This document shows positions 1 through 8,938 of a DNA stretch of 64,000 nucleotides, piece by piece. The notes beneath the pieces are model-generated. The model was not told the origin of the DNA and ran no database searches. It saw only the letters and a program-made list of their open reading frames with translations. Both the position numbers and the translations under genes were made by a program. This DNA is from Lineus longissimus (lineage: Eukaryota; Nemertea; Pilidiophora; Heteronemertea; Lineidae). The number at the start of each line of letters is the position of its first letter. The stretch's first letter is position 1. Location of the stretch: the NCBI RefSeq assembly GCF_910592395.1, contig NC_088322.1, positions 1,862,001 through 1,926,000 of the forward strand. Direction: 5' to 3'.

Positions 1-1
1 G

Positions 2-523
2 ACGGAGTCCCGCCCTCCTATCTACAGAATAAGATTTCCAAAGCGAGAAACTTTTGTTCATCATGACAAGCTGAAGTTGTGTCACGACCGGACTCTGCCT
101 GTCTGGCTAAAGAGAGTCAGACATGAGTTATTGAACTCACATCTCGACCCAAGCAGTGAGGGAGAACCACATGAACCAGGAGCGGGGGATCCCGGAGCGA
201 CAGAGGAAGCGTCGACCACAGACAAACAGCGAGACTCTGAAAATAGACAAGATGGTGAGAGGGATGGTTCTGACCAGGAGTTGAGGGAACTTTTGGAACA
301 GAGTGAAGTGCTAGAGGAATGTGACGGATCATTGGACGACAGAGGCGACCAACAACTTCCTAATTTTGATGAGGGTGGCCTTTCAGATGATAGCGCCGAT
401 CGATTACTTCAACACTTGGAAGGTTGTGAGCTCCCACGATTGTTCGAAGAGAAAGTGACCACAAGGCATGGCCGTAAAGTGAAACGCCCTGCCTGGATGG
501 CGGATTATCATTGCAACCAGTAA
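2..523 (+). CDS. C-terminal end of a Ty3/gypsy-type Pol polyprotein (partial)
   Basis: The frame is open from the left edge and closes at 523. The first about 35 residues match the end of a gypsy-type integrase: a YRIRFP strand followed by the phrase TFVHHDKLK and then RTLPVWLKR, which is where such polyproteins usually leave the integrase C-terminal module. The rest is an acidic, low-complexity tail (many Glu, Asp and Gln) ending in a basic KVKRPAWM segment. The catalytic core lies outside the window, so family placement rests on this short stretch. No LTR can be recognised downstream. Confidence 0.6.
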   Translation, partial: TESRPPIYRIRFPKRETFVHHDKLKLCHDRTLPVWLKRVRHELLNSHLDPSSEGEPHEPGAGDPGATEEASTTDKQRDSENRQDGERDGSDQELRELLEQSEVLEECDGSLDDRGDQQLPNFDEGGLSDDSADRLLQHLEGCELPRLFEEKVTTRHGRKVKRPAWMADYHCNQ

Positions 524-908
524 CGTCCCTTTGTATGATGGAGGGGACTGGTCCAAACTGTCCCAAGTTGAAGTGTTATCGCATTTCCTTGGAATATGCT
601 GGGCCGACTGTAGCGATAAACCAGTCAAACTTAACAAATTGACAGAATAATATTTTTAGAATTCTTTCAAGTTAATAGAGTTATGAAGTTCCTAATCATG
701 TACATATATACATACTTATTTTTCTTGGTTCGGTTCGGAGTGTCTCAAGTTGAAGTGTTATCGCATTTCCTTGGGATGTGACAAACTGGCTGTAGTTTTA
801 CCTGAACAAACTTGATTGGAATATGGTAATGTTGGCGACAAGGATGTTTCCACTTATATGTATGTACATAGATTGAGCCTGTTTTTATTTCTGTTGATAG
901 GACTTACC
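524..908. repeat. Non-coding stretch with a 40-bp direct repeat
   Basis: No gene is seen. A segment around 562-600 (CAAGTTGAAGTGTTATCGC and following) recurs almost unchanged around 743-780, so the gap between the gypsy-type ORF and the reductase copy contains a duplication about 180 bp apart. The pyrimidine-rich run ending in AG at about 885-900, just before the likely reductase start, looks like a splice acceptor. Confidence 0.5.
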
Positions 909-1876
909 ATGGAACTGGAGCCACTATTGAAACCAAATCCAAAAAGATTTGTGGTCTTCCCAATTCAATACCCTAAAATTTGGGCCATGTATAAGAAAGC
1001 TGAAGCCTCATTTTGGACGGTGGAGGAAGTTGATCTGGCTGACGATATGGCAGACTGGAATCGGCTGAAAACAGAGGAACAAAGCTTTATCAAACATATC
1101 CTGGCATTCTTTGCAGCGAGTGATGGGATTGTCAACGAAAATCTAGTGGAACGGTTTAGCAAGGAGGTACAGGTGACTGAGGCTAGATTTTTCTATGGAT
1201 ATCAAATAACTGTGGAAAACATACATTCAGATATGTATGCTCTCCTGATAGAAACATATGTAAGGGATATAGAGGAAAAGAATCATCTTTTCAATGCCAT
1301 TGAGACAATGCCCTGTGTGAAAAAGAAGGCGGAGTGGGCATTGAAGTGGATCAAAGATCAGCGTGCCACTTTTGGGGAGAGAGTTGTTGCGTTCATGGCA
1401 GTGGAGGGGATATTTTTCAGTGGGTCGTTTGCCGCCATCTTTTGGTTGAACAAGAGAGGATTGATGCCGGGATTGACCTTCAGTAATGAGCTGATCAGTC
1501 GGGATGAAGGCCTGCACTGCGAGTTTGCCTGTTTGCTCTTCCAACTTCTCGTTAATAAACCTGAAAAGAGTAGGATTTTAGAGATAATCACAGAAGCAGT
1601 CAAGATAGAAAAAGAATTTTTGTTGGAAGCCATACCTTGTTCCCTTATAGGTATGAATGGTGATCTGATGGGAACCTACATCGAGTTTGTGGCCGACAAA
1701 TGGTTAACAGAGTTGGGTTGCCACACTCATTTTGGCTAGGAAAATCCATTTCCGTTTATGGATCAAATCTCGATGGAAGGGAAGACAAACTTTTCGAGAA
1801 GAGGGTGGGAGAGTATCAGAAAGCTGGAGTAATGGATGGTCAGTCCTGGGAGTTTTCTTTAACTACTGAGTTTTAA
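909..1876 (+). pseudogene. RRM2: Ribonucleotide reductase small subunit (R2), intronless and broken
   Basis: R2 supplies the di-iron/tyrosyl-radical subunit that lets ribonucleotide reductase make dNTPs in the cytosol. Starting at the ATG at 909, the frame shows the family blocks in order: [62 protein letters not shown]. The Glu and His residues expected as iron ligands are visible. A TAG stop at 1737-1739 ends the frame just before the conserved ENPFPFM segment, and a one-base loss in a T run near 1791 shifts the frame in the C-terminal tail. Animal RRM2 genes are normally split by introns; this copy has none, which suggests a retrocopy. An earlier in-frame ATG at 816 adds residues unlike the family and is probably not used. 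Confidence 0.8.
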
Positions 1877-2300
1877 TTTTAAAATGGTGTTTGAATTTTG
1901 AGATTTTGAGATGTGTCACCTCGTTTGCTGCACAGGACCGCCCAATTGTTGTGTTAAGAACTGTAATACTTATAACACATATTTTATACACTTTCTGATC
2001 GTTATGCCAGTTGTCATGTTTGGAATTGAAAACTTTGGATGTCCCTTTTTATATCTTTTCACTCAGAAGGTGGTATGGGTCGACAGTCAGTGGTAGTTCG
2101 GTTGAGGAATGTTTTTGCATTTATCCCGACTCCATTGCCTAGAGACAGTCATACCACAACTAAATTGAAAATTCTTTGAATCATCTGATTAGGAATTTAG
2201 GAAAGTATGACAACTGGTATGGCGATCTCGTATTCATATATTTACAACATGCTTCTGTTGGGGTTAACAACCAAGGTTGTTTTCGTCTCTTCGTTACTAG
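1877..2300. other. No gene seen
   Basis: AT-rich sequence with only short, unconvincing frames. A pyrimidine-rich tract ending TTACTAG immediately before 2301 resembles a splice acceptor and may belong to the following ORF. Confidence 0.4.
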
Positions 2301-3086
2301 ATGGACGATGGAATTTGTGGATTTGTGCCAGATTATGAAGATGATCTTGAGACAACCCAGCCGCCTCCCGCGAAGAGGGCAAAGAAGGCCCGTTTAATTG
2401 TCTGCCCGGCCTGTGACAAGATTCTACCGTCCAAGTTGGAACGTCATGTCTGGTTGCAGCACTGCCCGACTGGCCTTAACTTTTGGCTAACCTGTTTTAG
2501 TTGTGGGACAGTAGAAATGTCGGCAAATCAATTGTCCTATCATAACACTTGTGCCCAGGATAAGGATGTTGCTTTCCATCAGTGGGCTTCCATGATGGAA
2601 GCATCTTTAAACCATTTTGTAAAGGCTTTCGACCTAGCTTCGCCTGAAGCACTGCTTCAGTTCGTTTGTAATGAAAACCTGTACCCCAAGTCTGTTCCAG
2701 TAGTTCCCCAGCAGCAGTTGGAGTTTTTGTCTGCTCTGGTGGGTGAGGTGAAGATTTATGATGTGCAGTTTGCACCACCCACCAGACCAGAATACCTTTT
2801 CCATTGGAGGACAATCATTAACCTCATTGGGAGAATGTCTTCAGAGGCTCGGCTGGAATTCGTCAATCTCCAGCCTACCTCTTCTCTTGATAGTCCTGTC
2901 CTTTTTTTGGACTCCCATTTTCATCTGGATGTCATGTATACAGAGAAATCAGCCAGTTCTCTGTATACGGTAGGGCCAGGCACCAATTCTGTTTTACGAT
3001 TTAAGATGTTCAGTGGCATTGCCAATTACTGTCTTCTCCCACTTAACCGAGCGCGGCTGAATCGTAAAATGACTAAGTCCAAATGA
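2301..3086 (+). CDS. Zinc-finger protein with a TatD-like DSHFHLD motif
   Basis: The 261-residue frame begins with an acidic stretch and a KRAKK basic patch. A CPACDKILPSKLERH block with a second His 5 residues on resembles a C2H2 finger (about residues 35-55). A second Cys-rich segment, LTCFSCGTVE, follows. Near residue 208 is FLDSHFHLD, the metal-binding opening motif of TatD-type hydrolases. The protein ends soon after, so the hydrolase domain is either truncated or carried on another exon. Function is not known. The ORF is intronless in the part seen and may be an exon or a retrocopy. Nothing links it to the Polintons. Confidence 0.45.
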   Translation: MDDGICGFVPDYEDDLETTQPPPAKRAKKARLIVCPACDKILPSKLERHVWLQHCPTGLNFWLTCFSCGTVEMSANQLSYHNTCAQDKDVAFHQWASMMEASLNHFVKAFDLASPEALLQFVCNENLYPKSVPVVPQQQLEFLSALVGEVKIYDVQFAPPTRPEYLFHWRTIINLIGRMSSEARLEFVNLQPTSSLDSPVLFLDSHFHLDVMYTEKSASSLYTVGPGTNSVLRFKMFSGIANYCLLPLNRARLNRKMTKSK

Positions 3087-3432
3087 ATAGGCCGATTTTA
3101 CTGGTGGCAGGCGAACATTAGAAAGAACAGCCACAGCTGATAATTGACTCCCTTTTCGTGGGCAATGCCAATGCCTTCCACGTAAGTGGATAAAAGACAT
3201 GAACATTGACATGGGGTAGTCCTGTACTGAATGAATGAATACAATACAACTAGCGTCCTCATTTTATGCCTATAGTGTTCGTTGACCAGAAATTTCTAAT
3301 CTGGGGTCTATAATAAATCCAGCTTCATGGGTCTGCAGAATGTCCCAATAAAGAAGTCTTGCTGTTAACGAATAAATTAAAGAAAAGATTTACTTATCAA
3401 TTTACCAATCAATTTTATTATCCAAACGGGAT
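3087..3432. other. No gene seen
   Basis: AT-rich intergenic sequence between the zinc-finger ORF and the 3' end of the Tigger transposase, with no recognisable repeats or RNA genes. Confidence 0.4.
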
Positions 3433-4516
3433 TTACACGTCATCATCAAAAACATCATCATCCTTTTCTCCTTCTGAAAACTCAATCCCCCCAACAAACT
3501 GCTCAAGCTCATCATTTACCATCTCTACCCCCTCCCCGACTTCGTCATCGTCCTCAGGAACTAGGCCACTGGCTCTCCAACCGTTCATAATCGTCTGTTG
3601 TGTGACCCTTTCCCAGCCGAGGCTGATCATCCTGACCACATCCCGCCTGGTGATCCGCTCACAATGTCCTTGATCATCAGTGTGGCCGATTTTCCACACT
3701 TTCCAAATGGTCCTCAGGTGACACTTGAAGCTCCTGTTTACGGTCAAGTCCAAGGGCTGCAGCAGCGAAGTACATCGTCCTGGAATGAAAGTGTCTGTCC
3801 CATTCTCTGCGGTGATTGCATCACGAAATTGCTGATTTCGATGCGCCGGATACCTGTCTAAAAGTAACAGGAACGTGGCCCCTGCTACAAATGGCACAAC
3901 CAGGGCCTGCAACCACTCGATTAGCGATTGGTGTCGGGCCAAACCCTGTGGACTACCAGTTACCTGGAAAAATAAACAACAAGTATGAACATTTACATTA
4001 CTTTTCTGAACAGTCAGACACGCACAATGTTTTGGTTGCATCCATGACAAACCTACAACAGTCTTAGTCAAAGAAGTTCTGATTTTCCTAAAAAATACTA
4101 CCATTAACTAGAATAACCGTCAATGACAACACTGATGACGTCAGGTACATGTCCTGTACTACAAGCACGGACTTGTATTCTATGCCAATACTCACTCGCA
4201 CATTGTCTGGAGCATCCGCCTGAAGCTGCCGAATGACGTCACCATCTGGTGCCAAGCCTCTGAAGTTGACCTCGGCTCGTCCTTTTCGTCCGTCTGTCGT
4301 TACTACTAGAGTCACCGTGCATCCAAGTTTCGGGTTGCCTTGGGATGATCTAATGTCAACATTCTGAGACCCAGTCGCTTCCATTGTTGATCTTGGCACC
4401 ATATCAAACAACACGAACGTCTCATTCATGTTCATGATGACATCAAAATCAGCGTCTCTGATGAGGTCGGTAAAATCTCCCAGGTAGTCGGCAACCAAAG
4501 CCTGGGCGTTGTCAGG
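3433..4516 (-). mobile_element. pogo/Tigger-type DDE transposase, 3' part, with one intron, cut by Polinton A
   Basis: On the minus strand an upstream exon (4516-4196) encodes NMNETFVLFDM and VTLVVTTDGRK, the first catalytic block of pogo-type DDE transposases. A GTGAGT donor starts an intron at 4195, and a pyrimidine tract plus CAG ends it at 3964, preserving phase. The second exon (3963-3433) gives LLLLDRYPAHR (second Asp) and SLLQPLDLTVNRSFK (third Asp), followed by an acidic tail. The first catalytic Asp, normally in NMDET, is Asn here, which predicts an inactive enzyme. The 5' coding part is missing because Polinton A begins at 4517, and no continuation is seen on A's far side at 41917. 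Confidence 0.75.
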
Positions 4517-4645
4517 AGAATATATGTATTGCGGTGGTAGGAACTAGGTTATGTTTTAGGCCCTTTTGACCAAAGACCTTACAGGTCTTTTGCCCCAAAT
4601 TAGCCTACAACCCCAAAGAACCATCCACCGCAATACATATATTCT
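4517..4645. repeat. Terminal palindrome (hairpin) of Polinton A, left
   Basis: Outer arms AGAATATATGTATTGCGG and its exact complement at 4645. The C in the TTGCGG step is matched by a G on the far arm, whereas Polinton B has T/A at the same pair. An internal AGACCTTACAGGTCT core also folds. Confidence 0.85.
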
Positions 4646-4725
4646 ATCATTCATGAGATTCCCAGTGAAGCGTTGCAATGAAATGGTCAGTGAAATGGTG
4701 AGGGAATACTAGAGCTCAATGGGTT
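4517..4725 (+). repeat. Polinton A left terminal inverted repeat
   Basis: Pairs with 41732-41916. The first 129 bp are an imperfect palindrome. After an 11-bp joint TATCATTCATG comes AGATTCCC and the shared TIR body. Downstream, to about 5300, the sequence is homologous to the region inside Polinton B's left end, although that end is on the opposite side of the gene map. Confidence 0.85.
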
Positions 4726-5375
4726 AATGTAATCATGACTTACTGTATTACAACAGAAAGTACACATCAATAGCTTTCCAAGGATACCTCATTTGCAAAT
4801 ATCCGTTAAAAAATAGCAGAGAAATGAACCCTTGAAGTTCGCACATCTTGACAGTCCCAGCGTATTCCAATAAATGCTGTAGGCCTACAAGACAGCTGAT
4901 ACAGTGATTAATCATTGTTGCTTGAATCTATTGAAAATATTGTTGACAGAGTCTGCATGTACATGGTAACATATGCTGACCAAACAATACTCACGTCCCA
5001 AAGTATTACAAAGCTCTATTGTTCGTTAATGCGTTTATCCGACAGAATTTCGAGAAATTATTTTAATGTCGCAAAAATAATTTTCAGCGCTGAAAATATT
5101 TTCGAAAATTCTGTCGGATAAACGCATTAAGACACAATAGGCCTTTTCATGCCTTTGACAAGCAAAAATAATTAATGACTGCAACATCTGATATGGCCAT
5201 TGTCATTTGCAAGCACAAATAATTAATGACTGCAACATCTGATATGGCCATTGTACAACTGAATATCACTATGGTTTAAAGGCAAATGTTATTCTGATGA
5301 AATATCTAGTGGTTTTTAGAGGCCTTAATTTTGCCTGGAAAATGTAACATAATTTTACTAGTAAATAAATAAAAA
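4726..5375. repeat. Subterminal non-coding region of Polinton A with a nested palindrome and a tandem repeat
   Basis: No gene. It contains a 125-bp palindrome at 5016-5140, with arms beginning CTATTGTTCGTTAATGCG and ATCCGACAGAATTTCGA. Next comes a roughly 50-bp tandem duplication at about 5158-5258, recognisable by AATTAATGACTGCAACATC repeated twice. The same arrangement occurs at 13578-13703 and 13720-13818 in Polinton B. The MCP start at 5376 follows an A-rich tract. Confidence 0.75.
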
Positions 5376-6707
5376 ATGTCAACAGGATATTTATTAAATA
5401 CCGAAAGGGCACATAAGATTCCACTTGGTTTGAAAGCTGATAGGCAGCATCATATCATTACTCATAACCCCTCATCTGCTAACCCCAAAGAAACACTGTA
5501 TGTTAGAATACCGGCATTGCGAGAGAATACATTCTTTGTACCTAAATCTCTTTATCTGTCTGCTGATGTAACCATTTCTGGTGATTCTAAAAATAGTGTT
5601 GTAAATAATCTTGGTAGAAACCTAATCTCAAAGATGGTGGTTAAGTGGGGAACAGAGCAGATATTTGACCTTGACGAATACAGTCATTATTCTACATTTA
5701 AAGATCTGTGGCTAACAGAAGAAGAAAGAAATGATAGAGTTTTTCAGGGTATTCAATCAGAAAATCTTAGAGAATTAAGATCAGGAGTAGCTGAAGCTGA
5801 TGTCACTGGAGAAACAGCTAATGAAAAGACATTAAAGAAAGTGTTTGACAAGAAGTACAAAATACCGTTAGATTTTGAATTATTTCACCATCATGCTCCA
5901 TTTTACAAGTTTCCAATTCAAGAAGATGTTATCATTGAAATCACATTAGCACCAAAGGAAGAGATCATAGTTACCGCAACCACAGCAAGTATGGGCTACA
6001 AACTAGAGAATATTTGTTTTGAATATGACACCGTAACCAACAAAATGATTGCTAGTCAATTGAGTAACAAGTACAATTCTGGATTCTCAATATTTTATGA
6101 TTGGGTAGACCATTTTAAGACAGTCAATGTTACTGCTAATGAAACACTAATTAATGAGAACATCAACTTTCCAAGAATGTCTATTAAAGGATTATTATTA
6201 CTATTTGTGTCTGACTATGTAGATGGAGCTAGAGATTCAGAGAAGTTTGAAAACCCTAACATAAGTAAAGTGCAGATCACAATAGAGGGTGTTGCCAATC
6301 AGGTGTTCCCAGAAGGAATGAGAATGATGGATCAATGGGAGGAGATCAAGAAACATTTTATGTCTGAAGATTTGAAGAAAACTCATGACTGTAACATGAC
6401 CATGGAGAAATACTATGGTGATTCTAATCACTATGGTTTATGGTTGGACCTGAGAACTTCTGAAGACAATCGTCTACACGGATCAGAAAAGAAGCTCCAG
6501 AACACAAAAGATGGTATTCAATTATCTGTTACAAAGAAATCTGGAAAGGGACCATACAAAATGCACATATTCGTGGTTTCTGACGCCCAGGTTAACATTC
6601 AGAATTCTCAGATTGCTTCACTCCAACACTTAGGTGTTGCAAGAACAAAGTTCGCTCCAGCACTGAGGTGCTGCAAGAACAAAGTTCGCTTCAACACTGA
6701 ATACTAG
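5376..6707 (+). CDS. MCP: Major capsid protein (Polinton A)
   Basis: Encodes the double-jelly-roll-type major capsid protein expected of Polintons. Family marks are the N-terminal ALRENTFFVPKSLYLSADV strand region, IPLDFELFHHHAPFYKF around residue 168, KGLLLLFVSDYVDG, and a conserved MHIFVVSDAQVNIQ close to the end. Length is 443 residues against 418 in Polinton B. The extra tail comes from two 34-nt double-hairpin repeats at 6624-6690, read in two different frames. The frame is otherwise intact. The ATG at 5376 aligns with the B start and no other ATG precedes it. It is followed at 38 bp by the 78-aa gene. Confidence 0.8.
   Translation: MSTGYLLNTERAHKIPLGLKADRQHHIITHNPSSANPKETLYVRIPALRENTFFVPKSLYLSADVTISGDSKNSVVNNLGRNLISKMVVKWGTEQIFDLDEYSHYSTFKDLWLTEEERNDRVFQGIQSENLRELRSGVAEADVTGETANEKTLKKVFDKKYKIPLDFELFHHHAPFYKFPIQEDVIIEITLAPKEEIIVTATTASMGYKLENICFEYDTVTNKMIASQLSNKYNSGFSIFYDWVDHFKTVNVTANETLINENINFPRMSIKGLLLLFVSDYVDGARDSEKFENPNISKVQITIEGVANQVFPEGMRMMDQWEEIKKHFMSEDLKKTHDCNMTMEKYYGDSNHYGLWLDLRTSEDNRLHGSEKKLQNTKDGIQLSVTKKSGKGPYKMHIFVVSDAQVNIQNSQIASLQHLGVARTKFAPALRCCKNKVRFNTEY
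6624..6690 (+). repeat. Two 34-nt double-hairpin units in the MCP C-terminus
   Basis: Each unit has a 6-bp stem (CAACAC/GTGTTG in the first, CAGCAC/GTGCTG in the second, a compensatory change) followed by CAA and a GAAC-AAA-GTTC mini-hairpin. The period is 34 nt, so unlike the common 27+3 unit it does not keep frame. Polinton B has only a degenerate trace here. Confidence 0.75.
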
Positions 6708-6744
6708 ATAAATGAGTTTTACTAGTGATTTTCTAAGTAATTAA

Positions 6745-6981
6745 ATGGATACACCAGGAAAGAAAGATATCATAAATACACTGTATCAAAGTTTACTGTT
6801 GGCATCAACAACAATTGGTTACTCTATGCTACTGAAAAGGTTCTTGAGAATCAATATTGGTCCCCCAAGTAAGGCCAACCTAGAGGAAATTCTTAAACTG
6901 GGCGGAACTGTAGCTATTAGTAATGGAACATTAGAGTACCTTTACGATCAAGGAATCCTACCCAGAAATATTATGAAGTAA
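6745..6981 (+). CDS. Small hydrophobic protein, 78 aa (Polinton A)
   Basis: Lies between MCP and penton in both complete copies and has no difference in length between them, which argues for a real gene. Residues 10-30 form a moderately hydrophobic helix. The rest contains NIGPPSKANLEEILKLGG. No family is recognised. The position suggests a virion or membrane-associated role, which is inference. The start lies in a TTAAATG context. Confidence 0.6.
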   Translation: MDTPGKKDIINTLYQSLLLASTTIGYSMLLKRFLRINIGPPSKANLEEILKLGGTVAISNGTLEYLYDQGILPRNIMK

Positions 6982-7038
6982 GAATAATTTACTTATTTGA
7001 TAAAAGGTAAATTTGAAAACGAAAATTTACTTAACTAA

Positions 7039-7806
7039 ATGGTTACTGTAATGAACATAGATTCAAGTGACTATCCAGATCAGAGTTCAAGTGATTTAAC
7101 AGACAATCTCAAGACTGAAATTCAGGATGCATGTAGCATCACTTTAACTTTTGCAGTAATACCTTGTACATTCTACAACATAAGTGCAGCCAGGGAGAAT
7201 AACCGAATCAAAGTTAAGGGGTTTGATGTGGCAGAGATTACGCTACCAGATGGTCTCTATGACCTACAGAGCTTTTCAAAAGTATTTGCAGATAAGTTGA
7301 AAGAAAATAGTATGAGTAGAGGTGCTGTCAGATTTGACCTTGAAAAACCAACAGGTAAGGCCATCTTACACTTCCTAAAGAGAAAAAATGAGGCGCATTA
7401 TCAGATCTATTTTCTTGGTAAAAGTAATGAATTATTTGGCATGAAATCAGAATGGCCTTACCCTTTAGACAATAAAAGTAAGGATGATGTTGTAAGCGAG
7501 AAACCCATCAATTTTAGACCAATTAACCATTTTGTTTTTCACTGTGACATAATCGAATCTAATAGTGTATTAAGTAATGGTGAAGCATCTGATGTGCTAA
7601 CCACAAGACCAATAAAGGAAGCTAATTTTGGAGATTTAATAGCATATACATTTGAGAAACCAATAGCAATTCCCTGTAAACCAAGATTCAATAAGCTGAA
7701 TATTCGCTTAACTGATGAAAAAGGTGACATCATCGATCTTAATGGTCATAATGTACAGTACCAATTGGTATTAACTCGAGCTATGCTCTCAGCGACACAT
7801 CATTAA
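7039..7806 (+). CDS. Minor capsid (penton-type single jelly-roll) protein (Polinton A)
   Basis: The 255-residue product has the layout of Polinton penton proteins: an early strand with SSDYPDQSSS, an ITLPDGLYDLQSFSKVF segment about one third in, and a closing strand pair LNIRLTDEKGDIIDLNGHNV. The last residues come from half of a double-hairpin unit (RAML then a stop a few codons on). It is intact and follows the 78-aa gene by 57 bp, with a CTAAATG start context. Confidence 0.75.
   Translation: MVTVMNIDSSDYPDQSSSDLTDNLKTEIQDACSITLTFAVIPCTFYNISAARENNRIKVKGFDVAEITLPDGLYDLQSFSKVFADKLKENSMSRGAVRFDLEKPTGKAILHFLKRKNEAHYQIYFLGKSNELFGMKSEWPYPLDNKSKDDVVSEKPINFRPINHFVFHCDIIESNSVLSNGEASDVLTTRPIKEANFGDLIAYTFEKPIAIPCKPRFNKLNIRLTDEKGDIIDLNGHNVQYQLVLTRAMLSATHH
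7780..7795 (+). repeat. Half double-hairpin unit at the penton C-terminus
   Basis: ACT plus the GAGC-TAT-GCTC hairpin and TCA are present, and the second hairpin is lost. The same half unit occurs in Polinton B at about 28828-28846. Confidence 0.7.
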
Positions 7807-7839
7807 ATTCACTGGAATTAACATTTTCACTGGAATTAA

Positions 7840-8298
7840 ATGGCTGGCATTGGTATGTTATTTGGATCTGCAATAATCAATGGATAAGCATTCACTCGAT
7901 CCGGTTACCTTTTCAAGTCACTAGACAAAAACGGTTACGAACATGAAGTGAAAAGACATGATTTGGCTCAGGAGCAATTACAGAAGGCCTCCACAGAATG
8001 GGAGGAGCATAGAAAGAGTACTATTGACTTTGTTAATCTTGAATTAAAGAGAGAAAGAGACGCTTCTATTGATTTTAACAATACTGATTCAGCACTTACT
8101 GTTTACAATCATTTACATCCAGAAAGAACTATTGTACTACCTCAGCGACCACAATTAAGTGATTACTACCAACCTAGTGATGAAATGAAGAAATACGAGT
8201 ACCTATGGATTATCCTAGGACTTAGTGGTTTAGGGTTAATAATTTATTATTTTACTAGGGTTAGAAAGACTAAGACCACTGATCGGACACAGTCCTGA
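7840..8298 (+). pseudogene. Two-ended membrane protein, nonsense-mutated (Polinton A)
   Basis: Counterpart of the intact 152-residue gene at 28333-28791. A TAA at 7885-7887 (codon 16) interrupts the Gly-rich N-terminal hydrophobic segment, so only an internal start at 7948 would remain. The central part is charged and helical, and a transmembrane helix (YLWIILGLSGLGLIIYYF) lies near the end. The final six codons differ from B because a GGAC-ACA-GTCC hairpin has been inserted at about 8282-8300. Confidence 0.75.
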
Positions 8299-8313
8299 TG
8301 ATCAGAAGCGGGA

Positions 8314-8934
8314 CTAAGATTTTTGATGGGAAAGAGTAAATCCAAATAGATGTTGTAGTCTAATGATCAGTTTTGATCCTTTTTTCATCTTAAGTTCTTC
8401 TATGTAGTACTGTCTTTTCTCCTTAGGAATAACACTGTTTTCTTCTAAGGCATCTTTCATGGCTGATTCATCCTTGTTAAAAAATAATACTAAAATTCTT
8501 ATGTTCTCTCTGTAGTCCTTGACAACTGAATTGTACTTCTGAACTAGTAACCAAACAGTGAGATTGTAGTGCCTGCCGGAAAAGGCAAGATTACATAACT
8601 CGGACACCTTCTTTTTTGTGTCTCTCAAATTAGCACAGTCATCAATGAGGAATAATGTGTTAGAACCAGCAAAGGTCAGAGTAGCAAACTGAAGCACAAG
8701 GTCCAAATTACTGGCCACAGCTTCGGGATTAACTATGTAGACGTTCTTGTCTTGGTAAATCCATTTCCTTTCATATGTCTTATTGTTGAAATATGTTGGA
8801 CAGAAAATGACTATGTTCTGGAACTTGTGCCGATACTCCTTTTCTAAGAGGTCAAGGGGAAAATATGTCTTACCACAATTGGTAACACCAGAAATTAACA
8901 TATTGTGTGGCTCGTAAATAAATACTTCACTCAT
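8314..8934 (-). CDS. A32-like genome-packaging ATPase (Polinton A)
   Basis: A P-loop ATPase of the FtsK/HerA-related packaging group that drives DNA into capsids in this class of elements. Residues 14-24 give the Walker A site GVTNCGKT, and LFLIDDCAN near residue 95 is Walker B. The product is 206 residues, the same as in B; one substitution after the P-loop (YFPLD versus YFALD) and a few at the C-terminus distinguish it. It is transcribed divergently from integrase, the two ATGs being separated by only 4 bp, so each promoter must overlap the other gene. Confidence 0.85.
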   Translation of the reverse strand: MSEVFIYEPHNMLISGVTNCGKTYFPLDLLEKEYRHKFQNIVIFCPTYFNNKTYERKWIYQDKNVYIVNPEAVASNLDLVLQFATLTFAGSNTLFLIDDCANLRDTKKKVSELCNLAFSGRHYNLTVWLLVQKYNSVVKDYRENIRILVLFFNKDESAMKDALEENSVIPKEKRQYYIEELKMKKGSKLIIRLQHLFGFTLSHQKS

Positions 8935-8938
8935 CTAA

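Noticed and set aside
909-1876. Reductase as a Polinton-encoded gene
   Set aside because: It lies 2.6 kb outside the left terminal repeat, carries no hairpin units and has no counterpart in B or C.
4517-4645. Independent MITE next to Polinton ends
   Set aside because: All four copies have the same orientation relative to a Polinton end and the same 11-bp joint, and in B the target duplication lies outside the palindrome, so it belongs to the Polinton terminus. A small chance of targeted insertion remains.
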